Origin: Pilaira anomala
Taxonomy: Eukaryota > Mucoromycota > Mucoromycetes > Mucorales > Mucoraceae
Direction: 5' to 3'
DNA: 64,000 bases
NCBI GenBank assembly: GCA_025716855.1
Contig: JAIXMQ010000018.1
Coordinates: 434,001-498,000, forward strand
Position 1 is the stretch's first letter. Every line of letters begins with the position of its first letter. Under the pieces are notes generated by a model. That model did not search any database. It worked only from the letters and a program-made list of their open reading frames with translations, and was not told the origin of the DNA. A program made the position numbers and the translations under genes. Below are positions 1 through 11,561 of the stretch, piece by piece.

Positions 1-663
1 CGTGTCGATATTAAACCCGGGCTCATCGACAAAAACACAATTCTCCAAATAGTTCATATCCGTTGCACTCCACTTGGTAACCCAATCCTTGCGATCTTGA
101 ATTTTGGTTGGATTATTTCTAGCAGCTGGTTGAGTTGTCAGCTTTTTGAAGGAAAGATTGCACTCAATTTCAGAAAGTTATGGACAGTGCTCTTCTTCAC
201 ACTAAGATCCGAGAATTTTTGTGTAAGAAAGCCCATTGCACCAGCTATTCGTGCTTGTTGTTGTAAAAATTAGAAGGTGAAGTTTGTGCCTATCATCTAA
301 TTGTGGTTATGGTCTATTAACCAAATTGGTTTGCTTCTCAAAAGTATTTCAGTCCTTGTCCTTCTTGAGTTTTTTGGCCCATTTTTGTGCTGTTCGATTG
401 TTTATACCGCCTGCGAAGCGCCCGGATTTAGCTGCATTGAATAGCTTGATTCTGTTATAATACACAAATAGGAGCTTTTGCTCATTAGAGTAATTATGAT
501 AACTCTTTGTTTGTTTTTTAACTGTAGCTATAACAACCTCCATATCAATACCAAGATTTTTTAGGTCCTCTTGAAACGATAGCTGTTCATCTTCTTGCTT
601 TTCGCAGTACTCTCTTATACGAGTTAAAGCTTTTAAAGGAAAGGGATAACTTACTAAACGCAA
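1..663 (-). pseudogene. Decayed Tc1/mariner (IS630-type) transposase, cut by window edge
   Basis: Read on the minus strand, 663-349 encodes an N-terminal helix-turn-helix-like stretch containing NRTAQKWAKKL, which resembles the DNA-binding start of Tc1/mariner-type transposases. The frame then hits a stop, but continues recognisably downstream (FEKQTNLVNRP, stop, PQLDDRHKLHLL). A change of frame between about 240 and 180 leads to LSVKKSTVHN and then SEIECNLSFKKL. The last 100 bases read NCVFVDEPGFNI, where the Asp of FVDE fits the first acidic residue of a DDE_3 catalytic domain. At least two stop codons and one frameshift therefore interrupt the gene, so it is a dead copy. The C-terminal half, with the remaining catalytic residues and one terminal repeat, lies outside the window. 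I did not identify the inner terminal repeat. The family call rests on motif resemblance, not on a search. Confidence 0.7.
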
Positions 664-1346
664 TCCATAGCATCATTTTCTTGCTCATCAACCATTCTGT
701 CTTGGCCGTCTTCATAATAAAAACGAATAGTCATCTTATCTCTTATAAAAAAAAAGAAACAAGAAAAAAAAAACGAACTTTGAGAATTAAAAACCTCTCA
801 AATGTAATTTATGCAAATGTTCTTTACGAATTTAATTCAATTATGAATTTTCAACCAATCAAAAGCAGTTCAATGCTATTATGTGGCTGTTCAATGTTGA
901 TTATGCATTGTATTTAGTTGTGCTTACCACTGTAGAAATGATTTTAAAGTTTGGCAATTGGAAATTTAGAAAGAGATATTATAATAATCAAAGATATTTA
1001 GAGCTTTACATGATTATTGTTAATTTTTTGTATTAATCCCAGATGTTTCATACATGCAATTTGTTTATAGTCATAGCTACGAAATCAAAAGAAAAACGTT
1101 TGAGGATGTTATCTTTCAGAATTCTTCAATAGCTTCTACTTGTAATTAAAGAGGATCATTATACCAAGTAGGACTTAAAAAGACTGACATATTTTTAATA
1201 CACCGCATGAAGTGGAAGTTGATTGGCAGCAAACAAATTGAGATAAATGTAGGTCAAGTGGCTTATACTACATGAGTTAGTACGTGGTAAATATAAATAA
1301 CAAAGATTTTTTTTCTTTCTAATTTTATTTTAAATTTAAAAGCAAG
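664..1346. other. Intergenic, no supportable gene
   Basis: AT-rich sequence between the transposase relic and the gene at 1347. The only open frame (681-917, +) is low-complexity Lys/Asn/Ile-rich and has no recognisable domain. A CCAAT-type sequence (AACCAATC) lies near 854. The last 60 bases before the ATG at 1347 are a T-rich leader typical of genes in this window. Confidence 0.6.
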
Positions 1347-3808
1347 ATGGACAGCATTCCTCGGCCAGAGAAACGTAAAGCAGAAGAAGAAGACTATGAG
1401 GAATCCTCTAAGAAACCTTTTATAGACGATTCTTCAGCACTTGATCAATTTTATGAGGCAAACAATATTAGTTTAGACGTTAAGACAGAAGAGGAATATG
1501 TGCCATTATCTTTTTCAGTAGACTCTAAAGGAGACGATGAAGAAGAACAAAAGGAAGAAAAGGACTTAAAAAGAGAAGAAACAGAAGAGTATGAGCTTGT
1601 AAAAGAAGAAACACCTGCACCTTTAGAAACTGTTGTTCCTTTTGACCGTTTAATTATTCTTCACTTGGAAGCTACGTGTGATGAAAATCCCACTAATCCT
1701 GCTGCCGTACAAGTCACCAAAGAAAACTCTGAAATTATTGGTAACGTAAATTAAAGCTAACCTAAAAAAAAAGGGGGAGGGAAACCCGTGCTTACATTTT
1801 CTATTATTTTATAGAATTATCCTTTGTAGTATTAAATGCTTCCAACATGGAGATATTACATAAACAACAAATTTATGTAAAGCCCGAGCGTACAACATTA
1901 ACACCTTTCTGTACAGAAGTTACTGGTATTAAATGGAGCTCACTCGCAGAAGCCGGTACCTTGGAGGATGCCATTACAGAATTAGATAATTATATTCAAA
2001 AAGAAATTGAAAATGAAAAGAAAAGCTTCTGCTTTGTTACTCATGGTGGATGGGTACTTCGTATTCAGTTACCCCGCGAAGCACGCGATAAAAGCATCAC
2101 TTTACCCAACTATCTCTCCTTTTGTCGTATGTTTGATTTGAAACAGGAAATTCAACGCTGGCAAGTACATCATCCTGAAGTCAGCTTACGCTCAACTTCT
2201 TTACGTGATTTATGTGAAATATTTAGGTTAGAACGTGTGACCGACCAAACTGTTGGTTTGAATGCAGCTTTAACGACGGTAGAAATAATAAAGTACTTGA
2301 CAGCAGCTAGGCATACCGATGTATTTGTTCACCCTATTGATACCAACGCAGATTTAAAGCAATTTAAAAAAGAGGAATCTGAAGTAATCCATTTAGCAGG
2401 ATTACCATTTGAAGTGACCCAAGGAGAATTAGAAGCCTGGTTCTCTTCAAATGGATTAAGACCCAAGACAATGTTAATGATTCAACCTTCTGATAACTCA
2501 AAACCTAGTATCAGTGGATTTGTCGTATTTCAGCAACATAGTGATGCTATGCGCGCTTTAGCATTGAACGGTCGTTGTCTCGGAGATCGACCCATTGAGG
2601 TATGCCCTAGTTCTTCTCGTGTGATTGATGCGGCAGGGAATATGTTGGTTTCTTTCCCCCTTCAAGCTAAATCGAGACAATTACGTCCTGGAGACTGGAA
2701 CTGTTTCAATTGTGGATTCCATAACTTTGCATCTCGTCGTCATTGTTTCAAATGTAACGCAGAGAACCCTTCACCTTCAACGCATGCAGTGAATAATTTA
2801 CCTGCACCTACCTTTACTGTAGGAGACTGGATTTGTCCTAACCCATCTTGTTCTTTCCATAATTATGCTTCTCGTATGCAATGCAAGAAATGTGGCGGAT
2901 ATAAACCTGGCGGAAACAAAATCAATAATACTGTTCCTCATCATCACCACAATTTATCTTTACATAATACGCATGGAGCTCAAGGACCTCCACCTACTAG
3001 TGGTGGACCTATGGGCGGTAGTGGTGGATACCAAGGCGGTAGACCACATCATCATATTACTTTTAGGCCTGGAGATTGGTATTGTCCCAACCCTGCTTGT
3101 GGATTTCAAAATTTCGCTTCACGTAATAGTTGTTTTAGATGTCATACACCAAACCCAAATGCAAGTCAGCAACCTCAACATCAACAATATTCTCCCCATC
3201 AACCTGGATATGGATATAGTAGTGCTCAACAACAACAAACTCAGCCAATTCAACAACCATCAGTTCAATTACATCCAGAAACAAGTGGTAGTAGTTACAG
3301 TTCAAATGTAGGTGGATATAATAATACGGGTAGTAGTGGTGTAGGAGGTGGTAGTGGAGGTGGATATGGGTATGGTCAACCTGGTGGTGGTTATGGTAGT
3401 GGACAAACTAGTTATGCAGTTTCTGGTGGTGGTTATAGTGGAGGTAATGGCACTAGTGGTGGTGGAGGAGGAGGAGGTTATGCTTATGGTAGTGGTAGTG
3501 GCGGTGGTGGAGGTGGAGGTTATTCATACGGTAGTAGTGGGGCACATCAAAGCGGACCTCCTGGTGGTGGTCCTCACAGCACGCGTTTTCGACCTGGAGA
3601 TTGGATTTGGTAAGTACAATCGATTTTTATTTCCCCCCCCCCCCCCCCTCCAAAATAAAATGAAAGAAGTATCATCTTTTAACATTTTATCTTTTTATAT
3701 AGTCCTTCTTGCAATACTCATAATTTTGCAACAAGATTCCAGTGTCTTAAATGTAGTACCGCAAAACCTTATAGCCCCCAAGGAGGTGCTCCTTCCATGA
3801 AACGTTAG
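1347..3808 (+). CDS. RNA-binding protein: pseudo-exonuclease + RRM + four RanBP2 zinc fingers (Nrp1-like)
   Basis: Three exons: 1347-1740, 1815-3609, 3703-3808; 764 aa. After an acidic, Lys/Glu-rich N-terminus (1-95), residues about 99-290 follow the layout of an ERI1-type 3'-5' exonuclease. An RRM follows (about 320-397; HLAGLPFEV as RNP2, GFVVFQQH as RNP1). Four RanBP2-type zinc fingers each begin GDW and carry the C-x2-4-C...C-x2-C pattern; the last is split by intron 2 and completed in exon 3 (CPSCNTHNFATRFQCLKC). Between fingers 3 and 4 lies a Gln- then Gly/Ser/Tyr-rich low-complexity stretch. RRM plus RanBP2 fingers is the architecture of yeast Nrp1-type proteins; RNA binding is inferred from that. 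The exonuclease catalytic residues are all substituted (see findings). Splicing of intron 1 yields IIELSFVVLNASNM, restoring the exonuclease core. Confidence 0.85.
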
Positions 3809-4393
3809 TAAATCTGGTAAATAAAAGTTTTATTATCTTAATTATACACACATAATAGTATCATTTCGATCTTATATTGTCATGGTATTCTTTTTTCGAG
3901 TATACTTGTTGTCTTTTATTATTATTATGTCCCCCCCCCCACCCTTTTTTTTTAAAAAAAAAAAACTAAATTTTGCAACCTCTTATGAAGATCAGTTAAA
4001 TTTTCAAGCTAAATAAATTTTCTTCAACAAAAGTAGTCGTTTCTCGGCTTTTGTCATCAACACTATTTCCAATACCATTCTCATAATATTTTTAAATTGA
4101 AAGTAAAAAATTGTATTTTAACATAAGACAATACAAATCAACTGTATGATTAGGACTTCACACTGGAAAAATAATAATTTATTAAGCAGCACCAAAGCAG
4201 TGAAAAATGCAAGGCGTATGTGGTGATTTCAATTCCATGACTTGACAAATACGCAAATGTTATCACAACAACAGAAGGTTTTCTGTAACAGTGACTGTGA
4301 TTAGTTGGTACCTGACACCTGAATTTGCAAGAAGGGGACAGTTTGTTTTTTCTTGTTTGTTATTTTTCATTGTGTGTGTGTGTGTGTCATCTA
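3809..4393. other. Intergenic: 3' UTR and promoter
   Basis: Contains the 3' end of the upstream gene (AATAAA-like sequences near 3820 and 4012), a poly-C tract at about 3931-3940, and the promoter of the sphingoid kinase gene with a (GT)n run at about 4373-4387 just before its ATG. No other gene is seen. Confidence 0.6.
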
Positions 4394-5293
4394 ATGGTCC
4401 GTACACTTAAAGCTAGTAAAGGAAGTCATCCTGTAACCTTGACTTTTGATGAGCAAGGACTTCGTATTGAAGGCGATTTAAATGCAGCAAAAAAATGTAA
4501 ATTAGATAAAACAGAAATATAAACTAGTAGTGTGCTTATCTGACCTCCTCTTTATGAATAAATAGCAAAGTCAACTCGTACAGTTTGTTGTATACCTGTA
4601 CCTGTTGGAAAGGGACCGGATCCAACCTTATTACCCATTGACAATGTCTATATTATAAACGCTTACTATCAAGAGCGCACCAAGATGATTCATATCGACT
4701 GTGTTTTGCCTGAAGATAGAACACTAGAAGAATCACCAGCCGATATTTACAAGTTCATGTATTCTGTAGAAAACGCAGAAGAAGCTACATTGTTTTGTAA
4801 TGACCTTTTGAATAACGCCTATCAAGACGTAAAATTCGGGAAGCGTTTATTAGTCTTGATTAATCCCTTTGGTGGACAAGGAAAGGCGAAAGAAATCTTT
4901 GAGTATCATGTTCGACCTATTTTTGAAAGTGCCAAGTGTACTGTTGAAGTTAAATGTAAGCCCTTTTGAAACAAGTAATTTTCAGTTTTTTTTTTTTTTA
5001 AAAAAACAAGGACTTTTTTTTTTTGCATATAGATACAGAACATCAAGGACATGCTATTCAGATTGCAAAGGAACTTGATATTAATGCGTATGATGCAGTT
5101 GTGACAGTGAGTGGAGACGGAGTTATCCATGAAGTCATGAACGGGTTTCTTCAAAGACCCGATGCAAGAGAAGCAATGAAGAGTGTATCTTTAGGTATTA
5201 TCCCAGGCGGCACAGGGAACGCATTGATTATTTCGTTACTAGGAGAGAAAAGAGGTTTTGATCCATGTTATACAGCACTTCAAGTGATTAAAG

Positions 5294-5324
<31 letters not shown>

Positions 5325-6173
5325 GTTAACGAAAGAAACTAACGTAATACACTATAGGCAAAACAATGGCCCTTGATTTATGCTCTGTTACATATGATGA
5401 TCATCGATACTTTTCATTTTTATCACAAAATTTTGGTATTACAGCTTATGCAGATCTTGCTACAGAGCATATGAGATGGATGGGCGATACGAGAACGATT
5501 GTAGGGTTATTACAAGAAATTTTTGCACGTCATTCTTACAAGGCCAGAATTGCTATCCAAGTGGTCGAATCAAATAAGAGAAAAATTCAATTAGAGTATC
5601 GCGATGCATACCTTCAGGAGGAACGTGTCCCTATGAATGAGTCCGATGGCAATGTTTTGGATACCATTCCTCCCTTGAATGAACCAGTACCAAAAGATTG
5701 GTTAGAAATTGAAGATGACATCTCTTTCTTCTTGACTAGTAAAGTACCTCTTCTTGCAAGAGGTATGTTGAGTCATCCTTGTGCTTTACCTAATGATGGT
5801 AACTTGGATTTAATGTTGGTTAGAGGTTCTCCAAGTATTCCAAAGCAATTAGATGTATTTACTAAAGTTGAGACTGGTCAGCATATGAATAGTAAGATCG
5901 TAAGTATAAATAGTTTTTTTTTTTTTTTTTTTTTTTTTTTTGCATACAGATGCATGCATGATATAATATATGCGATACACTAAAACGTCATATTAGGTGG
6001 AATATTATAAAATCAAGGCTTTCAGATTAATTCCCATTTTGAAACCCGGTCAAAAAGCATATGTAGCCATTGACGGAGAGCATGCTCCCTGTAAACCATT
6101 CCAAGTAGAAGTTCATCCTCGCTTAGCTTCTGTCTTGTCAATTAACCCATGTTATACTGATACAAAAGTATAA
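4394..6173 (+). CDS. Sphingoid long-chain base (sphingosine) kinase
   Basis: Five exons: 4394-4496, 4566-4955, 5033-5293, 5358-5899, 5997-6173; 490 aa. The product belongs to the diacylglycerol-kinase/sphingosine-kinase fold (LCB4/LCB5 in yeast), which phosphorylates sphingoid bases using ATP. Visible motifs are LINPFGGQGKA (about 132-142), the nucleotide-binding SGDG (191-194) within TVSGDGVIHEVMNG, and PGGTGNAL (222-229). The C-terminal part carries DLCSVTY, ARGMLSHPCALPNDGNLDLM and VAIDGEHAP, the last matching the conserved C-terminal block with an acidic residue. The start at 4394 was chosen because it is the first ATG giving an open frame through the GTAAAT donor at 4497. An in-frame upstream ATG at 4325 would add a hydrophobic stretch encoded by the GT repeat and is less likely. 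Introns contain long A or T tracts (5302-5324, 5914-5940). Confidence 0.9.
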
Positions 6174-6380
6174 AAATAAAGAATAAAAGACTTTTGTTTT
6201 GTTTTTTTTTTTAAAAAAAAATGAAGTATAATCTTTTTTATTATGTTATAAAAAAAATAGAGAGAGAAAGAGAGTAGAAAAAAAAAGAGAGATATAAATA
6301 TAGATGCATGTAGTTAAAAAAAAAAATTATAATGTACAACCCATTCTAAAGTAAGGGGGAGGGTAAAAGATGAATTAAAT
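6174..6380. terminator. Convergent 3' ends with A/T and GA tracts
   Basis: Short gap between the sphingoid kinase (+) and phosphate permease (-) genes. It holds AATAAA-type signals (AATAAAG at 6176) for the plus-strand gene and an AG-rich block at about 6259-6290. The assignment as shared transcript-end region is inferred from the convergent arrangement. Confidence 0.5.
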
Positions 6381-7991
6381 TTAAGCCTTTAATTCACGAT
6401 CAACGTAGACAGACTCGGTTTCCAAGTTATCATTGTTATGAGCATGTTGTTGAACACTGGCAGGACGAACATAATCTTCTTCAAATTCTTCAAGATCACG
6501 ACCCTTGGACTCAGGAATCCAGAGAACTGTGACAACAAGACCCAAGAACATGACACCAGCAAAGATAGCAAGTACTTCAGGTAAGAAAGCATGTTCACCG
6601 GGGGCACCACCCACATCGACAAGTGCGTTGAAAGCAAAAGAAGCAAGAATAGCACCAGCCTTACCGGAAGCAGCAGAAATACCATGAGCAGAAGCACGTA
6701 CTTTAGTAGGGAAAACTTCACCAGGAATAATAAAGGTAGTAGAGTTAGCACCAAAGTTTTGGAAAAGTTGAGCTAAAGTGAAGAGGAAAATAAAGGCGGG
6801 CATAGACTTTTCCAAAAGGATATCATAACAACCAGCAAGGATAGCAAAGAGAACGGTAGTAACAGCGAAACCCATAATTTGAATAGTACGACGGCCCATC
6901 TTTTCAATAAAGAATACAGTTAAATAATAACCGGGAACGGAACCAAGACAAGTAATGATAATTTGACCGACAGTGTTGGCCCAAAGAGTTTCAAAAGGAG
7001 TATCTTTGTTAGCATAACCAATAGCAGCCAAAATAGCAGAGTTGTTAAGACCAAGACCATAGAAAGCAACATCAAGTAAGAACCAAGAAAGAGATGTACC
7101 CAAAAGAACCTTGAAATGCTTCCATTGACCAAAGTAAGCACGGAATTCAGCCCAATGATCACGCTTTTCTTCAACCTTGGTATATTGTTTACTTAATTCA
7201 GCAGAAACAGCTTGACCTTTAGCAGCAGCAGCGGCTTCAACATCATGTTCAACATTAAGAGAGTAACGAGGGGATTCAGGCATGGTGAAACGAAGATAGA
7301 TGGTACCAACGGCAGGAACGGCACCAAGACCAATACAGATACGCCAGACATAATCCAAGTTCATGACATCGGCAATAACAGCATTCTTGAAGATAGCGAG
7401 TACAATCAGAGTAGTGATGGCAGCGGCCAAATTACCGACACCTTGCATAGAGAAAATAAGAGCCATCATCATACCACGCTTACCAGCAGAAGACCATTCG
7501 GAAGTGATGGTAGCGGACATGGGGTAATCACCACCAATACCAATACCAAGAATTAAACGCCAAAGACCGAGGAAACCAATAGTGGAGACACCACGAATAG
7601 CAGAAGCAGAAGTAGCACAATTAATTGTACCGAGAATGATGATTAATAATTCGAAACCGTAAATTTTACGACCCAAGATATCACCAAGGAAACCAAACAA
7701 GAGTTGACCGATGAAGGTACCAACAGATGACATACCCTTCAAGATACCTTCGATGTCAGAAGGAATCTTATTCCCGTTATCAGCATAATAAACGAAACCA
7801 AGCATGGGTGTAATTAAATTGATAATGAATACATCGTATGAATCAGTGAAGAAACCAGCACCGGAAGTAAGAATTGTACGAGCAGTAAACCAATTCCAAC
7901 CGCCTGCTCCAACATCATCTAATTTTTCAAGTGATTGAAGCTTTTGTTCAGCTCTAGCTAAACGATCTTGTTCAGACATACTATCAGACAT
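6381..7991 (-). CDS. PHO84: High-affinity inorganic phosphate:H+ symporter (PHO84-type MFS)
   Basis: Single exon, 536 aa. It belongs to the phosphate:H+ symporter family of the major facilitator superfamily and should import phosphate across the plasma membrane. Evidence: the N-terminal GAGFFTDSYDVFIINL (about 44-59) before TM1-2, the MFS loop motif FGFLGDILGRK (99-109), the family signature GGDYPMSATITSEW (153-166), a central hydrophilic loop (about 240-280), a second six-helix half with EKMGRR, and PESKGRDLEEFEEDY near the C-terminus. Length matches the family (500-600 aa). No intron is needed, unlike most neighbours. Its complementary strand carries several long ORFs that are only shadows. 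The promoter (8000-8300) contains repeated GAGGTC/GACCTC motifs, listed separately. Confidence 0.93.
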   Translation of the reverse strand: MSDSMSEQDRLARAEQKLQSLEKLDDVGAGGWNWFTARTILTSGAGFFTDSYDVFIINLITPMLGFVYYADNGNKIPSDIEGILKGMSSVGTFIGQLLFGFLGDILGRKIYGFELLIIILGTINCATSASAIRGVSTIGFLGLWRLILGIGIGGDYPMSATITSEWSSAGKRGMMMALIFSMQGVGNLAAAITTLIVLAIFKNAVIADVMNLDYVWRICIGLGAVPAVGTIYLRFTMPESPRYSLNVEHDVEAAAAAKGQAVSAELSKQYTKVEEKRDHWAEFRAYFGQWKHFKVLLGTSLSWFLLDVAFYGLGLNNSAILAAIGYANKDTPFETLWANTVGQIIITCLGSVPGYYLTVFFIEKMGRRTIQIMGFAVTTVLFAILAGCYDILLEKSMPAFIFLFTLAQLFQNFGANSTTFIIPGEVFPTKVRASAHGISAASGKAGAILASFAFNALVDVGGAPGEHAFLPEVLAIFAGVMFLGLVVTVLWIPESKGRDLEEFEEDYVRPASVQQHAHNNDNLETESVYVDRELKA

Positions 7992-8138
7992 TTAATGCGA
8001 TATATATATATATATATGTATGTAATAATAAAAAAAAAAGAAAAGGGTGATTAAATGAAATGATAATAATAAAGAAGAAGAAAAACTACATAAAATGTCC
8101 AAAGTATTTCCTCTATTTATACGAAAAACCTGATGTCA

Positions 8139-8255
8139 AGTGAGGTCGTGTGAGTCTAAATCATTGGTACTGATTGATCTCTATACATTCATTCCAACAT
8201 TTCTGAAGAATTAAAGGCCAATCAAAATAAAATATGACCTCGCGTGGACCTCACT
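8139..8255. promoter_or_regulatory. Inverted AGTGAGGTC...GACCTCACT in phosphate-permease promoter
   Basis: AGTGAGGTC (8139-8147) is matched by its exact reverse complement GACCTCACT (8247-8255), about 100 bp apart, with a third GACCTC at 8236-8241. The block lies 150-260 bp upstream of the ATG at 7991. A regulatory role is inferred only from position and repetition. Confidence 0.35.
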
Positions 8256-8368
8256 GTCTTTTTGCTGTCTACTCCCGTTGCGCAGGCAAAAGGAAAAGGA
8301 TTTTTTTTTATGATTTGAGACGGAGATGATGATACAAAAGATAAGATTGGCTACTTTTTTATGGTTAC

Positions 8369-8403
<35 letters not shown>

Positions 8404-11400
8404 GATTTAGGATTTCACAGCTTTTTAAAAAGTTCAAACGTGTATGAATTTTTTACTGTTTATTGGTTTATAAATTTGTCATAAACATCCATATATGTAC
8501 CTTTCCAAACTTGCTTTTTTTTTTTTTTTTTTTCTCTTGTTTATGTTCTATTTTAGAAATATAATAAACAAATAATGGAAAAAAAAGAAGGATGAATGGT
8601 TTTATTCATGATCCACACTTGTATATATATATATATAATTCTGTCTATATAACTTTTTTACAATAATAATAATAATAAAAAAAAAGGGCTCAACCTGATC
8701 CGTCCCTAATTGTGTGATATGGTACACAGCCAATAAAACATCCGAGAGACTTTGGCATGGAGAATAATTCAATTTAATTCGTTGAACACGAAAGCTTTTA
8801 GGGAATATACAGAAAAACTTGAAAAAAAAAATTGTTTTATTTTAATAACAGTGTATATAGAATAATCTCAAGAGACCATTTCTACTTTTTAAAATAACTA
8901 AAATAGAGAAATTAACTATTTGTTTAAATCGTCTTTTATAGCAAAATAAAGTATTTTCTATTTCTTTAGAAAAATAAATAAAAAAAAAACATGACAAATA
9001 TACAGTGAGAAATACAAATCAAGAATTACAAATCAATTCTTTACACAGAAAATGAAAAAAAAAAAAAAAAAAAAACTTTTATAGTTTGAAATTCAGTTTA
9101 CCCACAACTAATATTTTATGTATATCCATTAGTTACGGGAATATTGATCAACAACAAATTAATAACTTTTCAATGTTTGAACTATTGTACATTTTTATAT
9201 ATATATATATATTTTTTTTTCACATCTAAAGAATTCTTTTTTTTTAAACTATTAAATTACCATTAATAGATAATTACTTCTTTTACCGGTAAAAAATATT
9301 AAACGAATATTTAGAATTCTTTACACTTTATTAGTTTTATACATTTAAAACGCTGTCAAATCATTTTTCCTGTCCCGATTCTTTTTAACGAAAATGAAAC
9401 TTTTTCTTTTTTTTACTGTTGTGATGAGTTTAATTGCATCATTGTAATGCTAAATTAGATAAGACGAAGGGCGGGTAAGTTTTTGTTTGTATCATCTTGT
9501 GATTAAAATAAGGTAAAAGTTTAAAACAGTTGTTTACCCACAAAAACTAAATTCTAATGTCAAATCAAGACAGTTTTTTTTTTCCCCCGCTAGTTAACAC
9601 TCATAATTAAATAACGATATTTCTTATTCGTTGTGATGAATGAAAAGTAATAACATAAATATACTTTTTTGAAAACATAATTCAATATATACATGATTTA
9701 ATAAAATCTGTTGTATTTCTTTTTTGGAGTACAATCGATGCACCTTTGTTTATAAACGCCTCAAAATGAGATGCATCATCCGGGCAACTTTTACTCTCTC
9801 GCCTTCGTGTCTAGACACACTTAAAAAAAAAAGAAGATATTTCAAAGTGCTTCAAATATAACGCTCTCCCCCCCCCACGGAACATTCTCAATTGAGATGA
9901 ATTCTAATACTTGTCTTAGTCATTTACTGTTGTTAGTACAACAGCAATTTAAACAACTTTTTTTTTTTTTTTTTCACTTCATGTTACTTGTCCGTGATCG
10001 TTTGTGATTTAACTCGGGTATACGATAATAAAATACGTAATTTCTTTTTCAATTGAAAAAAAAAAAAAAAGTTACTTTTGTAGTCACTTCAATTAGATAG
10101 AGAGTGTAACTTAGTTATTTCATCATTATCTTTTTACTCTGGTGAAAACCTTATTTTGAGACACTACTACATACTGACATTTTTTGTATGATTTATTTAC
10201 AACGTATTGTTATTTCATTTATTCACTGTAAGTCATCTACATATTAAAGTTTTTCATTTAAGCAACTTATTTCGATTTGACCTATACATATTTTTTTTTC
10301 GTATTATATTATGATATTGTATAATATCTAAAGAAAAAAAAAGTGTTTCATATGAGTATATATATTCCGTTCTCTTATAAATATAGTTTATATTTACTCA
10401 CTGATTAGTATCAGAAATGTAAAAGTGATGATTGTTATTTTAGTTAATTAGAGGAACTGCTTTTATTCTTATTAATTTTTTTTTTTTAAGTGATGATTTT
10501 GAAATAGGTTGTATATAATATAGCAATATAATAAAAAAAAGACTAATAGATGAGACTATATGTAACAACCCTCTATTAATGATATAGAGAGTGTATGATG
10601 CTAAAAGTAATGTTCCCTTTTTTTTTTTTACGGGTATAGATAATTAGTTTCTTATCCAATACAACACTTCCTCGAAGCATGTACTGTAATTCCCTCAAGA
10701 TAATTATGTATGTATGCATTTTTTTTTTTTGTTTTTTAATCAAAACGTCATCTTCCTCGATAATGAGATATGTATTATTATAACCCAAACCAACAAGGTA
10801 AATTAGCTGCAACCTGAATATCTTTTTGTAATGTATCTACCCTTTATCACGGTAATTCCAACGCTGCTTTCTCTACGTAAAGTGTTTCCAACAACTTGGT
10901 GGTAGACATATAACAAAAAAAAAAAAAAAAAGTCCCTAGACAATTGTCTTATATTACTGATATATATGTTTTAATATGGCCATTTCTTGATCCAATCTCT
11001 TGTATGTAATCAAATAAAAGGTTTATTATTTAAAAAAAAAAAAGCGGCCAAGAATAATTTTTTTCTTGAAGAAAGAGATCTGTTTGTAAAAGTACAATTC
11101 TTAAAACAGGTGAAGGTATATATATATATATATACAATGATTCACTCAAGTTGGGAGCAGGTTGTCTTTTTCGTATATAAACGAATAGTCATCGCTTCCG
11201 TTGTTACAAAAATGCTTACAGATAACTAGGCGAGAGAAGAGTTATTTACAACAACTGGCAGGATTTTTTTTTTTTTTTTGCTGTATAGTTCGTATTAGGT
11301 GAGAGTGAAATAAAACACGATGTCAATCCCATCTGGTTATTTGTTGATATATATTGGCTCACAATTAGAATACAGATGAAATCATAAGAAGGAAGTGAGC

Positions 11401-11459
11401 AAATTGTGCTTATTTTAACTCATGCGGGGGCGGTGTGAAGAAAAAGAGCCTGAATACAG

Positions 11460-11500
11460 CCAATCAAACATGTATTTGATTTCAAAAATATATATATAAA
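11460..11500 (+). promoter_or_regulatory. CCAAT box and TATA box of the MerT/P-like gene
   Basis: CCAAT at 11460-11464 and TATATATAAA at 11491-11500 lie 100 and 60-70 bp upstream of the ATG at 11562, in the usual order. This supports the gene as transcribed and places the start site near 11525. Confidence 0.5.
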
Positions 11501-11561
11501 AGAGAAAAGGAGTGTATATTTTTTATTTTTCTAAAATCTTCTTCATTACACAAAAAAAAAC

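Larger units (their letters stand above)
7992..11561. other. 3.6 kb intergenic stretch without supportable gene
   Basis: Very AT-rich with many homopolymer tracts (for example T-runs at about 8372-8399, 8515-8533 and 9959-9974, A-runs at 9056-9075 and 10914-10931, and (TA)n near 8622 and 11116). The two open frames of 78-80 codons (10576-10812 minus, 10987-11229 plus) are composed of Lys/Ile/Tyr-rich low-complexity sequence with no domain, and I do not accept them as genes. The left 300 bp is the promoter of the phosphate permease and the right 200 bp that of the MerT/P-like gene. Confidence 0.6.

Noticed and set aside
4325..4393. Upstream Met for the sphingoid kinase
   Set aside because: It adds a Cys/Val/Phe stretch encoded by a (GT)n repeat with no family resemblance. 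The Met at 4394 is preferred.
10576..11229. Two short ORFs in the 7992-11561 interval
   Set aside because: Composition follows local A/T runs, no domain is visible, no promoter-like leader, and neither extends by splicing.
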